DNA from: Sphingobacterium sp. N143
Lineage (GTDB): Bacteria > Bacteroidota > Bacteroidia > Sphingobacteriales > Sphingobacteriaceae
DNA length: 64,000 bases
Reading direction: 5' to 3'
Assembly (NCBI RefSeq): GCF_030325625.1
Contig: NZ_JACAIS010000010.1
Coordinates: forward strand, 1-64,000
Shown here: in pieces, positions 45,158-54,065 of the stretch
Layout of the letters: each line of letters opens with the position of its first letter
How positions within the stretch are numbered: position 1 is the stretch's first letter
Made by a program: the position numbers and the translations under genes
Notes under the pieces: generated by a model
Told to the model about the DNA's origin: nothing
The model's database searches: none
The model's input: only the letters and a program-made list of their open reading frames with translations

Positions 45158-45946
45158 ATGGATCTTCATTTAAAAGATAAAATTATTATTGTGACCGGGG
45201 GAGCAAAGGGAATCGGACGTGCCGTGGTACATGCCCTGGCAAAAGAAGGCGCTACCCCCGTCATCGTAGGGCGCAAGCAGGCAGACAATGAAAAAGTCAA
45301 GGAAGAAATCAAACAGTTCGGAATCGATGCGCTGTGTATCGAAGCTGAATTGTCTAAACCTGAGGATTGTGAAAAGGCTGTGCAGAAGACCTTGGAAATC
45401 TATGGCCGCATAGATGGTCTGGTGAACAATGCCGGACAGAATGATGGTGTTGGCCTAGCCTCCGGTAATTATGAAAAATTCGTCGCTTCATTGCATAAAA
45501 ATCTAATTCATTACTATTTAATGGCCCATCATGCTTTAGATGCACTGAAAGCAGCCAAAGGAAGTATTGTGAATATTTCATCGAAAACCGGGGAAACAGG
45601 ACAGGGAAATACCTCTGCCTATGCAGCTTCTAACGGTGGACGGAATGCGCTGACACGCGAATGGGCTGTAGAATTGTTGCCCTATTCGATCCGTGTGAAT
45701 GCGATTATTGTTGCCGAATGTGCGACACCACAATATGATACCTGGATCCAGACTTTGCCAAATCCAGTGGAGACCTTGAAAAAAATTACAGACCGTATTC
45801 CGTTGGAACATCGGATGACTACAGCTGAGGAGATTGCGAATACCACTGTATTTCTGTTGTCCGATAAATCAAGCCATACCACAGGGCAATTGATTCATGT
45901 GGACGGTGGATACGTTCATCTGGACCGTTCCATTATCGCTGAATAA
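45158..45946 (+). CDS. SDR oxidoreductase, probable L-fucose dehydrogenase with altered YxxxK motif
   Basis: This is a 262-residue short-chain dehydrogenase of the FucX-like type. It has TGGAKGIGRA, NNAGQNDG and the Ser region (NISSKTGETGQG). The active-site stretch reads YAASN (Y155 to N159), so the usual Lys is replaced by Asn, which is unusual for an active SDR. The pattern GGRNALTREWAVELLP is typical of L-fucose dehydrogenases. It should oxidise L-fucose to the lactone. It is the last gene of the operon; the change could be a subfamily trait or a defect. Confidence 0.83.
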   Translation: MDLHLKDKIIIVTGGAKGIGRAVVHALAKEGATPVIVGRKQADNEKVKEEIKQFGIDALCIEAELSKPEDCEKAVQKTLEIYGRIDGLVNNAGQNDGVGLASGNYEKFVASLHKNLIHYYLMAHHALDALKAAKGSIVNISSKTGETGQGNTSAYAASNGGRNALTREWAVELLPYSIRVNAIIVAECATPQYDTWIQTLPNPVETLKKITDRIPLEHRMTTAEEIANTTVFLLSDKSSHTTGQLIHVDGGYVHLDRSIIAE

Positions 45947-46100
45947 GCGAAGTTGGCACATATTGGATTTTGGAAGGTAAACATGAGGGGATCGCACAGC
46001 GCTGCTCATTTACGGCCAAGGTCCAATATGAATTTTATGCAGAACAACCGCTGATGAGAAAATACTCCACAGGCGCTGTTGGAGACAAAAAGATACAAAC

Positions 46101-46134
46101 AAAAAAAGCCTGTTCATTTGAACAGGCTTTTTTT
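46101..46134 (-). terminator. terminator of the tRNA-Phe genes
   Basis: A perfect 16-bp stem, core GCCTGTTCA (46108-46116) with TGAACAGGC (46119-46127), has a 2-base loop and A and T runs on its sides. On the minus strand it follows the tRNA at 46136. It may also end the convergent fucose operon. Confidence 0.85.
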
Positions 46135-46135
46135 G

Positions 46136-46208
46136 TGGTGCCACCTGGGTTCGAACCAGGGACACAAGGATTTTCAGTCCTTTGCTCTACCAGCTGAGCT
46201 ATGGCACC
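46136..46208 (-). tRNA. tRNA-Phe (GAA anticodon), copy 1
   Basis: The minus strand has a 73-base tRNA with acceptor GGTGCCA/TGGCACC, loop CTGAAAA (anticodon GAA) and T-arm CCTGGTTCGAACCCAGG, plus discriminator A. Confidence 0.92.
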
Positions 46209-46251
46209 ATGCTGACCTTTTATTTAAATCTGTGATCATCAGATTGAAGCG

Positions 46252-46324
46252 TGGTGCCAGCTGGATTCGAACCAGCGACACAAGGATTTTCAGTCCTTTG
46301 CTCTACCAACTGAGCTATGGCACC
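46252..46324 (-). tRNA. tRNA-Phe (GAA anticodon), copy 2
   Basis: Same 73-base layout and anticodon as the neighbouring copy, with a different T-arm (GCTGGTTCGAATCCAGC) and one D-arm change. Both copies are read from right to left and share the downstream terminator. Confidence 0.92.
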
Positions 46325-46487
46325 GCTTTTTTGCAGTCGTTTTTATTCCCGATTGCGTTGCAAATATAGTGTGATAATTTGAATTCTAAAATTTTTGGGC
46401 ATATTATTTTTACTCTTTTTTCGAACAGGTTGATTTTGATCGAGATAAAATTACAAGAAACTAACACATCGGAAAGGGAATAAGCTG

Positions 46488-46495
46488 TATCTTTG
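46488..46495 (+). promoter_or_regulatory. -7 box of the mnmA promoter (TATCTTTG)
   Basis: TATCTTTG matches TAnnTTTG and lies 17 bases before the ATG at 46513, so the 5' leader would be very short. No clear -33 TTG. Confidence 0.5.
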
Positions 46496-46512
46496 CATTT
46501 CAATAATTAGCG

Positions 46513-47604
46513 ATGAGTAAAAGAGGAAGAGTTTTAGTTGCAATGAGTGGGGGGGTGGATAGCTCTGTAGCTTCCGTCATGCTTCACGAACAAGGATATG
46601 AGGTTATAGGTATCACCATGAAAACCTGGGATTATGCATCCGCAGGCGGTTCGTCAAAGGAAACCGGATGTTGTAGTCTTGACAGTATCAATGACGCTCG
46701 TACATTAGCCGTAAACTATGGTTTCCCTCATTATATATTGGATATACGTGATGAGTTTGGAGATTTTGTGATTGATAATTTTGTCGAAGAATACATTGCC
46801 GGGCGTACACCTAACCCGTGTGTGCTCTGCAATACGCATATTAAATGGGAAGCGCTGATGAAGCGTGCCGATAAATTGGATTGTGAATTTATCGCTACGG
46901 GGCATTATGCCAACATCCGTATGCACGATAATGGCCGTTATGTGATATCCAAAGGTAAGGATGAGAATAAGGATCAGTCGTATGTGCTATGGGGGGTATC
47001 CCAAGAGAACCTGGCGCGTACACAATTCCCGTTAGGATCGTTCACCAAAAAAGAAATCCGTCAGATGGCGTTGGATATGGGACAAAAAGAGCTGGCCAAT
47101 AAATCGGAGAGCTATGAGATCTGTTTCGTCCCTGACAATGATTACCGTGCCTTTTTAAGGCATAAGGTACCGACGTTGGATCAACAGATCGGTCCGGGTA
47201 ACTTTATCCTTTCAGATGGAACGGTTGTGGGCAAACATATTGGTTATCCCTATTTCACGATCGGTCAACGTAAGGGCTTAGGCATCGCTTTAGGCAAACC
47301 GATGTTTGTGATCGAAATTCTCCCTGAAAGTAATACCGTTGTATTGGGCGAGGAACACGAACTTGAAAAATCACATGCCTATGTTCGTAATGTGAACTTT
47401 GTCAAATATGCAGGACTGGATCAACCGATGGAAGCAATTTCAAAAGTGCGGTATAAAGATTCAGGAGCTCTGTCTACCATCTCGCAAGAGGGCGATAAAG
47501 TGCGTATAGATTTTGTACACAATGTGAAAGGTATTGCGCCGGGACAATCCGCCGTATTCTATGAAGGAAATGATCTTTTAGGCGGTGGTTTCTTGATGAA
47601 ATAA
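46513..47604 (+). CDS. mnmA: tRNA-specific 2-thiouridylase MnmA
   Basis: This is a 363-residue enzyme that puts sulfur on U34 of tRNA-Lys, Glu and Gln. The PP-loop SGGVDSSVAS is at about residues 13-22. The catalytic cysteines sit in NPCVLCN (about 102-105) and YEICFVPD (about 200); CEFIATGHYA and the C-terminal beta-barrel follow. The length is usual. It is monocistronic, with a terminator after it. The tRNA-Phe genes are adjacent but read away. Confidence 0.96.
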   Translation: MSKRGRVLVAMSGGVDSSVASVMLHEQGYEVIGITMKTWDYASAGGSSKETGCCSLDSINDARTLAVNYGFPHYILDIRDEFGDFVIDNFVEEYIAGRTPNPCVLCNTHIKWEALMKRADKLDCEFIATGHYANIRMHDNGRYVISKGKDENKDQSYVLWGVSQENLARTQFPLGSFTKKEIRQMALDMGQKELANKSESYEICFVPDNDYRAFLRHKVPTLDQQIGPGNFILSDGTVVGKHIGYPYFTIGQRKGLGIALGKPMFVIEILPESNTVVLGEEHELEKSHAYVRNVNFVKYAGLDQPMEAISKVRYKDSGALSTISQEGDKVRIDFVHNVKGIAPGQSAVFYEGNDLLGGGFLMK

Positions 47605-47640
47605 ATAAAGCTGGTCTGAATTCCAGAATAAAATTTTAAT

Positions 47641-47671
47641 CCCTATGCTGTTACAGTATAGGGATTTTTTT
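47641..47671. terminator. terminator between mnmA and the DUF6266-like gene
   Basis: CCCTATGCTG (47641-47650) pairs with CAGTATAGGG (47654-47663), one G-T pair, 3-base loop, then a T run. It serves mnmA; the convergent gene ends nearby. Confidence 0.8.
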
Positions 47672-47673
47672 CA

Positions 47674-48417
47674 TTAGGAATTTCTGAGATTATGGGCGGC
47701 TATGATGCCTGCCGGATTTAAGTCGATCGAATTGAGCAGAAAGGCGTAACTATTTCTTTTGTCAAGATAGAGGGTCGAAAGCGATACTAAAATTGTATCG
47801 TAATCCTTATCAGTTAAACCAAAAGTAAGTGTTTTTGCCTCATGTCGTTCACTACTATACCGTGTTAATTCGATTTCGTGGGAGACAATCGTTTGAGCCT
47901 GTCTTTTATCAAAAGACAGGCTTACAATTTCAATCTTTAAGACAATATGGCTACATGACTTGGGCCAATAGAAATTTTCATCTCCTTTTAATTCGGGTAT
48001 GTGGATTGATATAGCCCCTGTAGTTGCGAAATTCACGGTGGTATCGAAATAAAGGTAATCGTAGATATGACAATTCTTATTGAACTGAAAGTCGACCAAT
48101 CGCTGGATATTTCCCTGGCTAACTCGTTGATCGCCGGGGTTGTGTTTTCCATTGCCAAGCAATACACGCTGCATACGTTTAACTAGTCGGTTGTGCATTT
48201 CGCTGTCATGTAGTTTTTGATGTACAGCATTGAAAGCCCGGCGGATTATTGCGCCTGCTGTGCTCGCTGTCCCGAAATCAGACGCGGCAGCTTCCGTCCA
48301 TATCGTTTGACGCATTTTGTCCGAAGGTTTAGTCTGTACGACATTTTTGTCTCCAACTTTACGATTGACCAAATTTCCAAGTTGGCCTTTCAAATATCCA
48401 TTTTCAATTATTGCCAT
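47674..48417 (-). CDS. DUF6266-like uncharacterised protein
   Basis: This is a 247-residue protein with the N-terminal pattern NGYLKGQLGNLVNRKVGDKNVVQTKP, seen in DUF6266 proteins of Sphingobacteriaceae. It has a beta-rich C-terminal half and no signal peptide or membrane segment. The family has several copies per genome and no known function. It is monocistronic with a 531-base non-coding region upstream. The family name is given from pattern memory. Confidence 0.75.
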   Translation of the reverse strand: MAIIENGYLKGQLGNLVNRKVGDKNVVQTKPSDKMRQTIWTEAAASDFGTASTAGAIIRRAFNAVHQKLHDSEMHNRLVKRMQRVLLGNGKHNPGDQRVSQGNIQRLVDFQFNKNCHIYDYLYFDTTVNFATTGAISIHIPELKGDENFYWPKSCSHIVLKIEIVSLSFDKRQAQTIVSHEIELTRYSSERHEAKTLTFGLTDKDYDTILVSLSTLYLDKRNSYAFLLNSIDLNPAGIIAAHNLRNS

Positions 48418-48948
48418 AGTTAAAGTTAACTATTTAAATCGCTGAAAGGTAGTTTTTTACAACTTTTATAAGGTTTAAAATAGTGATATACTGCGTTTTA
48501 TGAATTTTGAAATGTTGGGTACTTCACGATTATTAAATTGGCAATGGATACCAGTATTGTTCGCTGTAGCTCTAGTTGAGATAGAGTATAGATTCGGTTA
48601 AGAAAGGGAGTGTGAGCGGGATGTTTCGGTGATCATACCGATTTGTAAGCGTGATATAGTCGCTGTCAACACGGAGTGAACACGGACTCAGGTCGGATTG
48701 AGGGACCTTAAGATGATAATAGGTTTAGTAGGTTATATTGCTCAAATAAAAAGCAATAATTGATCTAAATTGCTTTTTATTTGAGCAATTATGGAAGAGC
48801 AGTTGTTGGAGTTTCAAGCCTACTAACATAGGAAATATATGTGGCAGATCGGGGTGAATTTGTGTGTTGCTTAGTCTCTGCTTTCTAATGGAAAGAAAGG
48901 GTGACATATTTTTGCGATTATTGCTAATATTTTTAGTAATTTTAACTT
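48418..48948. other. 531-base intergenic region with a large nested inverted repeat
   Basis: This stretch separates the DUF6266-like and radical SAM genes, which diverge. Its left part (48418-48720) should hold the minus-strand promoter and shows no clear gene; a CGGT/ACCG partial palindrome and two copies of ACACGGA are present. The right part holds the inverted repeat listed at 48725-48826. No frame of 50 codons looks real here. Confidence 0.5.
48725..48826. repeat. nested inverted repeat, possible mobile remnant or structured RNA
   Basis: Inner arms of 21 bp (48737-48757 and 48769-48789) are perfect reverse complements around an 11-base loop. Outer arms TTAGTAGG (48725-48732) and CCTACTAA (48819-48826) flank them. 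The inner arms carry AAAAAGCAAT/ATTGCTTTTT, so it resembles a bidirectional terminator without a gene beside it. It may be a MITE-like remnant. Confidence 0.55.
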
Positions 48949-50013
48949 ATGAATCAGTCAGCATATTTTAAGGGCAGAGGGGCACAGATCAATCCCAATA
49001 ATAAATTCTTTGCCAACCAGTACGTACAGGAGCATATTGAAGGGTTGGATGAAGAATTTCTCGGGGCTGAAAAAACTCAATTTATTCCCACACATCCCAA
49101 ATCCATCATATCCAAATCCAATAGTCCGGACCTCCGGTTTGAACGATCGATCAATCCTTACCAGGGATGTGAACATGGCTGCATCTATTGTTATGCACGC
49201 AATTCGCATGAATACTGGGGCTTTAGTGCCGGGTTGGATTTTGAACGCAAGATTCTGGTCAAACACAATGCAGCTCAGCTTTTGGAGCACGAGTTTCGCA
49301 AACCAAACTATCAGCCGGAACTGATTATGTTATCCGGAAATACGGACTGTTATCAGCCTATTGAACGCAAACTGGGCATCACCCGGTCCCTTTTAGAATT
49401 GATGCTAAAATATCAACATCCTGTTTCCATCATCAGCAAAAATGTATTGATGCGGCGAGATTTTGATCTCCTGCGCGAGCTGGCGGCACTTAATCTGATC
49501 TCGGTTGCCGTGACCATCAATTCTTTGCGGGAAGATGTGCGCCAAAAGATGGAGCCCCGTACCGCTACTGCATCAGCACGCTTAAAACTCATCGAGGGAT
49601 TGACGGGGATAGGCGTACCTGTGATGCTGATGATGGCACCCATCGTTCCCGGGATCAATAGTGATGAAATTTCAGATTTAATCCGCTCGGGTGCAAATGC
49701 GGGTGCAATTACAGCCTCTTATACCATTGTGAGGCTCAATGGACAGATCGGTGCCATCTTTAAGGATTGGCTGTATCAGCATTATCCAGAGCGTGCTGAA
49801 AAGGTACTGCACTGGATCGAAGCCTGTCATGGCGGAAAAATTAATGATACCGACTTTGGACGAAGGATAAAAGGGGATGGCAATATGGCCGACAGCCTGC
49901 AGCATCTGTTTAAGCTGTCGGTCAAAAAATATATGGGTAATGCTGTCTTGCCTTCCCTGCGCAGAGATCTATTTCGCCTACCGGACGCAGGGAAGCAATT
50001 GGGGTTATTTTAA
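48949..50013 (+). CDS. PA0069-type radical SAM protein (SPL-like)
   Basis: This is a 354-residue radical SAM enzyme. The iron-sulfur motif is CEHGCIYCYARNSHEYWG (CxxxCxxC, at about residues 75-83), and the segment LSGNTDCYQPIERKLGITR follows. These match the PA0069/Rv2578c group related to spore photoproduct lyase. Those proteins bind [4Fe-4S] and SAM; the substrate in non-spore-formers is unknown. No signal peptide. The next gene is convergent only five bases away. Confidence 0.88.
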   Translation: MNQSAYFKGRGAQINPNNKFFANQYVQEHIEGLDEEFLGAEKTQFIPTHPKSIISKSNSPDLRFERSINPYQGCEHGCIYCYARNSHEYWGFSAGLDFERKILVKHNAAQLLEHEFRKPNYQPELIMLSGNTDCYQPIERKLGITRSLLELMLKYQHPVSIISKNVLMRRDFDLLRELAALNLISVAVTINSLREDVRQKMEPRTATASARLKLIEGLTGIGVPVMLMMAPIVPGINSDEISDLIRSGANAGAITASYTIVRLNGQIGAIFKDWLYQHYPERAEKVLHWIEACHGGKINDTDFGRRIKGDGNMADSLQHLFKLSVKKYMGNAVLPSLRRDLFRLPDAGKQLGLF

Positions 50014-50018
50014 TTTCC

Positions 50019-51440
50019 TTACTTTTTTCTTTTGATCAATATATAACTGATATATAGCAATACTAACCAGACAGGGATCAGTTCGACGGGTAATTTCATG
50101 CCGGTCACCCACATAATACCCAATACAGCGACCAGAAAGATAAGACAGATGTAGTTACTGAGCGGGTACATAAATGAGGGGAACTTGGTCTGTAAATGTG
50201 CTTCGAGCTTATTTTTCCGGAAATAGAGATGTGTAATGGAAATCATCAGCCAATTGATGATCAAGGAAGAGACAACCAATGACATGAGTATTTCCAGGGC
50301 ATTCTTTGGTGCTACATAATTGATAAATACGCAGATCGCAGCAAAGAAAGCTGAGACCAGGATTGCATTGATCGGTGCATGGTTTTTATTGAGTTTGGAT
50401 AAAAACCTCGGTGCATGGCCCTGTTCTGCCAGACCATACAGCATCCGGCTATTACTATAGACACTACTATTGTAAACGGATAATGCTGCGGTAAGAACGA
50501 TCAGATTTAAAGCGTTGGCGATAATTTTTGTGAAATAAAAGGTCTGACCAAAAATCGTGAATTCAAAGCCATTGAGCTTGTCAAATACCAGCACAAAGGG
50601 GCTGGTATCTGCCGTGATATTGGTCCAGGGTGTCAAGGAAAATAGGATGACCAGGGCGCCCACATAAAAAATAAGGATACGGTAGATAACCTGATTGGTC
50701 GCTTTTGGAATATTTTTTTCGGGATGTTCAGCTTCGGCCGCTGTGATGCCCACCAACTCCAGACCGCCAAAAGAAAACATAATAAGTGCTATGGCTGAGA
50801 GCAGGCCCTCATAATTTCCATCTGCTGTCTGGTTGAACCAGCCTTTGGGGAAAAATCCACCATGTGCTGTCAGGTTGTTCAGTGAAGCCTCCTCACCGCC
50901 ACTGCCGCTCAGCAGCAAGTAGACACCAAAGACAATCATGGCAATGATAGCCACGACCTTGATGATTGAAAACCAGAATTCAGTTTCACCATAAATCTTT
51001 ACAGAAGCAAGATTTAATGCGTTGATGGCAAAGAAGAAAAACAAACTGGATCCCCATAATGGGATTTCAGGCCACCAGAACTGGACATAGACCCCTATTG
51101 CGGTCAGTTCGGCCATACTGACCAAAATATAGAGTACCCAATAATTCCAGCCTGAGGCATAGCCGGCAAAGGCCCCCCAATATTTATTGGCAAAATAACT
51201 GAAACTCCCTGAAACAGGCTCTTCGACGACCATTTCCCCCAGTTGTCGCATGATAAAAAAGGCGATTATTCCGGCAAATGCATAGCCGAGGATAACGGCG
51301 GGCCCGGCAAGGGTAGCCGCTTTTCCAATACCCAAAAATAAGCCGGTTCCGATGGCTCCTCCCAAAGCAATTAATTGAATATGCCTATTCTGAAGGCCCC
51401 GCTTTAATTGTTTTGAATCCTTATTGTTCTGTTTCTCCAT
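50019..51440 (-). CDS. amino acid permease (AAT/APC family)
   Basis: This is a 473-residue inner-membrane transporter with 12 predicted helices. It starts with the family signature LKRGLQNRHIQLIALGGAIGTGLFLG, then GFAxIIAF-like helix 2 and GEMVVEEPVSGSFSYFANKY. This matches the D-serine/proline/GABA permease group of the APC superfamily. The amino acid cannot be read from the sequence. I use the ATG at 51440; the upstream frame adds 26 residues without a hydrophobic segment. It is monocistronic. Confidence 0.88.
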   Translation of the reverse strand: MEKQNNKDSKQLKRGLQNRHIQLIALGGAIGTGLFLGIGKAATLAGPAVILGYAFAGIIAFFIMRQLGEMVVEEPVSGSFSYFANKYWGAFAGYASGWNYWVLYILVSMAELTAIGVYVQFWWPEIPLWGSSLFFFFAINALNLASVKIYGETEFWFSIIKVVAIIAMIVFGVYLLLSGSGGEEASLNNLTAHGGFFPKGWFNQTADGNYEGLLSAIALIMFSFGGLELVGITAAEAEHPEKNIPKATNQVIYRILIFYVGALVILFSLTPWTNITADTSPFVLVFDKLNGFEFTIFGQTFYFTKIIANALNLIVLTAALSVYNSSVYSNSRMLYGLAEQGHAPRFLSKLNKNHAPINAILVSAFFAAICVFINYVAPKNALEILMSLVVSSLIINWLMISITHLYFRKNKLEAHLQTKFPSFMYPLSNYICLIFLVAVLGIMWVTGMKLPVELIPVWLVLLYISYILIKRKK

Positions 51441-51760
51441 GTGTATGGTTAATACGGTTACATTTTTGTCGGCTCTTTCAAGCCCTGTATGTTTTGATAT
51501 TTGTGTGCTATACGCCAACTATAGCGATCTCTCTCAAGCGCATAAAGTTAATAAAACACTTAGGTATTTAAAGCACTTTATGTATTGGTTTTTTGTGCTG
51601 TGGGAGCTGAGCGTGTTAAACAATGCGGGAAAATATCGTTTTTAATAGGAAACGCTGTCCGGTATAAGACAGCGTTTCTCTTTTTTAGTAGCTAGTGTGA
51701 TTTTTGGCTACTTTACTATAAAACGAAATTTTGTTCGTAAATGTTACACGAAAAGACAAA
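51441..51760. other. 320-base intergenic region with a hairpin
   Basis: It should hold the permease promoter and the end of the feo transcript. It contains AAACGCTGTC (51650-51659) paired with GACAGCGTTT (51668-51677). The T run is on the plus-strand side (CTCTTTTTTAG), so it is a better plus-strand terminator than a feo one. No other clear structure. Confidence 0.55.
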
Positions 51761-51925
51761 TTAATTTGCTTTTTGAGGTTTTTCTGCGCTGTTGCAGCTG
51801 CAGCCACAACCTTTGGAGCAGCTCGACTTACCTTTCAGTGATTTTTGGATGTTCCTAACGACATACCATACTGCCGCTATGACCAAAATTCCAACGATGA
51901 GATATTGTACTGTTAAATTATCCAT
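51761..51925 (-). CDS. FeoB-associated Cys-rich membrane protein
   Basis: This is a 54-residue protein too short for many gene finders. It has one membrane helix (YLIVGILVIAAVWYVV, about 8-23), a basic stretch and then the cysteine cluster SSCSKGCGCSCNS (C36, C40, C42 and C44). This layout matches the FeoB-associated Cys-rich proteins that accompany FeoB in many bacteria and probably take part in handling ferrous iron. It starts 37 bases after the FeoB stop, so feoA, feoB and this gene form one operon. Confidence 0.88.
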   Translation of the reverse strand: MDNLTVQYLIVGILVIAAVWYVVRNIQKSLKGKSSCSKGCGCSCNSAEKPQKAN

Positions 51926-51962
51926 AGCCTATTTTTTTAAGTGATGTAATTAGGCAAGTTAT

Positions 51963-54065
51963 TTATTTCAAAAGCTGATAGGCAATTAATGCACTTAAAT
52001 AGGCCAAGCCTGTCATAAAACCAACCTGAATCAAGGTCCATTTCCAGGAGCCTGTTTCCCTTTTTACTGCTGCTATTGTACTCATGCATTGCATGGCAAA
52101 AGCATAAAATAACAAAAGCGATATGCCAGAAGCAAAATTATAGGCGGGTAGGCCTGTGTTGCGATTGATCTCGCTTTTCATTTTGCTCAGTACCGTTGTT
52201 TTGGTGGCTTCATCTTCGATGTCGACTTCGTCACCAAGGCTATATACTGTAGCCATTGTCCCCACAAAGACTTCACGTGCCGCAAAGGAAGAAATCAATC
52301 CAATTCCCATTTTCCAGTCGTAGCCCAAGGGTGCTACTATAGGTTCAATGGCCATGCCAAGATAACCCAGGAAGGAATGCTCCAGACGGTAGGATGTGAC
52401 CTCATGATCCAGGTCTTCCGCTGATAAGTTAGGGTTGTTTTGCTGCACGATTTCTTCTGCCCGGCTGAATTTGTCATTTGGACCAAAGCTGCCCAAAGCC
52501 CAAAGGATAACAGAGATGGCCAAAATAATCTTACCAGCGCCGAATACAAAGCTCGAGGTTTTTTCCCAAACGTTTAAAGCGACATTCTTCCAGTCCGGCG
52601 ATTTATAGGTCGGAAGTTCAAAGATCAGAAACGATCTGTGTTTGGATTTAATGATCTTGGTCAGGATGATGGCTGAAAATAAGGCCGCAAATATACCGAG
52701 TAGGTACATGACGAACAATACTATTCCCTGTAGGTGAAAACCAGCATAGGTTGTGTCGGGAATCACCAGTCCGATGAGGACGATATAGATGGGAAGACGT
52801 GCTGAACAGGTCATGAAAGGCGTCACCAATATCGTGACAAGTCTTTCTTTTGTATTTTCAATATTCCGCGCAGACATGACTGCCGGAACGGCACAGGCCA
52901 CACCGGATATCAATGGAATGACAGATTTGCCGTTCAGTCCAAAAGGGCGGAGCCAGCGATCCATTAAGAATACCACCCGGCTCATATAGCCTGTTTCTTC
53001 CATGATGGAAACAAAGATATACAAGATGACGATCTGTGGAATGAAGATCACAATACCACCTATGCCTTTAATGATACCATTACTGAGCAGGTCAGTCAAT
53101 GGACCTGGAGGAAGTACGGTTTGTGTATAGGCTGCCAGGTCACCGAAAAGACCATCGATAAAATCCATGGCGGGCCCTGACCAGGTATATATGGCCTGAA
53201 AAATCAAGAAAAGGATACCAAAGAAGATGATATATCCAAAAATGGGATGGAGGAGTATCTTGTCAATGGTATTGGTCTTGTTCGTATTTGAAGTCTCATC
53301 CTTGGCATAGATCGTAGCGAGGCTCTGATCCAGGGATTTGCTGCGGAGTATGGCTTCATCTTTTTGTAATTTCTCAGCTTTCAGCTGATATTTATCCCGG
53401 ATGTGCTGAATGGCCTGGTTTTTCTCCTTGGACAAGAATGAAACCTCACCTTTTGCTAAATATTGCCAGGTGTGGTATTCCGTTTCCAGTGGAAACAGGC
53501 GTTTGGTCTCTTCCAAAGCATCATTTGCTTCGGCCGGAAGGCTGAACTGACTGATGTACATCGGTGGTACAGCATCAAAATTTTTGATCAGCTGATCAAT
53601 ACCTTGGCCTGTGCGGGCATTGGTTTGGTAGACTTTTGTATTCAGCAGCTGCTCGAGTTGCTGAATATCTATGCTTATCCCTTTTTCTTTGGCTTCATCG
53701 ATCATATTGATGACGAAGATGGCCGCAAGCCCAAGTTCGCGGGCCTGCTGATAAAGTATGATAGACCTTTTTAAGTTGGTTGGTTCAGCGACAACAATAA
53801 CAAGATTTGGTCTGAAGTTGTTCTCCTTGTTGACTAAGGTATTGAAGACGACTTCCTCGTCCATTGAACTTGGGAATAGCGTATATGTCCCCGGAAGATC
53901 AATGATACGGTAGGTCTTGTTGTTGGCTTTAACCTGTCCTTCACGTTTTTCGACCGTGACGCCGGGATAGTTTCCTACTTTCTGATTTAATTTTGTAATC
54001 CGGTTAAAAAGGGAAGTTTTACCCACATTTGGATTACCCAAAAGTGCAATAATCGGGTTATTCAT
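51963..54065 (-). CDS. feoB: ferrous iron transporter FeoB
   Basis: This is a 700-residue GTPase-coupled iron(II) permease. The G-domain has G1 GNPNVGKTS (10-18), G3 DLPGTYTLFP and G4 NMIDEAKEKG. The membrane part holds the two Gate domains (GYMSRVVFLMDRWLRPFGL and FAAREVFVGTMATVYSLG in parts) and a Cys in GVACAVPAVM. The start overlaps the FeoA stop as TAATG, so the two are coupled. The Cys-rich protein follows. The C-terminal region has no extra FeoC domain. Confidence 0.96.
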   Translation of the reverse strand: MNNPIIALLGNPNVGKTSLFNRITKLNQKVGNYPGVTVEKREGQVKANNKTYRIIDLPGTYTLFPSSMDEEVVFNTLVNKENNFRPNLVIVVAEPTNLKRSIILYQQARELGLAAIFVINMIDEAKEKGISIDIQQLEQLLNTKVYQTNARTGQGIDQLIKNFDAVPPMYISQFSLPAEANDALEETKRLFPLETEYHTWQYLAKGEVSFLSKEKNQAIQHIRDKYQLKAEKLQKDEAILRSKSLDQSLATIYAKDETSNTNKTNTIDKILLHPIFGYIIFFGILFLIFQAIYTWSGPAMDFIDGLFGDLAAYTQTVLPPGPLTDLLSNGIIKGIGGIVIFIPQIVILYIFVSIMEETGYMSRVVFLMDRWLRPFGLNGKSVIPLISGVACAVPAVMSARNIENTKERLVTILVTPFMTCSARLPIYIVLIGLVIPDTTYAGFHLQGIVLFVMYLLGIFAALFSAIILTKIIKSKHRSFLIFELPTYKSPDWKNVALNVWEKTSSFVFGAGKIILAISVILWALGSFGPNDKFSRAEEIVQQNNPNLSAEDLDHEVTSYRLEHSFLGYLGMAIEPIVAPLGYDWKMGIGLISSFAAREVFVGTMATVYSLGDEVDIEDEATKTTVLSKMKSEINRNTGLPAYNFASGISLLLFYAFAMQCMSTIAAVKRETGSWKWTLIQVGFMTGLAYLSALIAYQLLK

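Noticed and set aside
45970..46197. 75-codon plus-strand frame through the tRNA-Phe region
   Set aside because: Its end reads VPPGFEPGTQGFSVLCSTS, the well-known false peptide obtained by translating a tRNA gene antisense; the rest overlaps the terminator.
46079..46369. 96-codon plus-strand frame across both tRNA-Phe genes
   Set aside because: It covers two tRNA genes antisense and repeats the tRNA-derived peptide twice.
48649..48720. Short direct repeats (ACACGGA twice) as a repeat array
   Set aside because: Only two short copies, 11 bases apart; no spacers and no cas genes. I found no CRISPR array in the window.
51424..51645. Coding sequence on the plus strand
   Set aside because: It overlaps the start of the permease, has an unusual Cys/Phe-rich composition and no family match; kept only as a low-interest finding because of the terminator.
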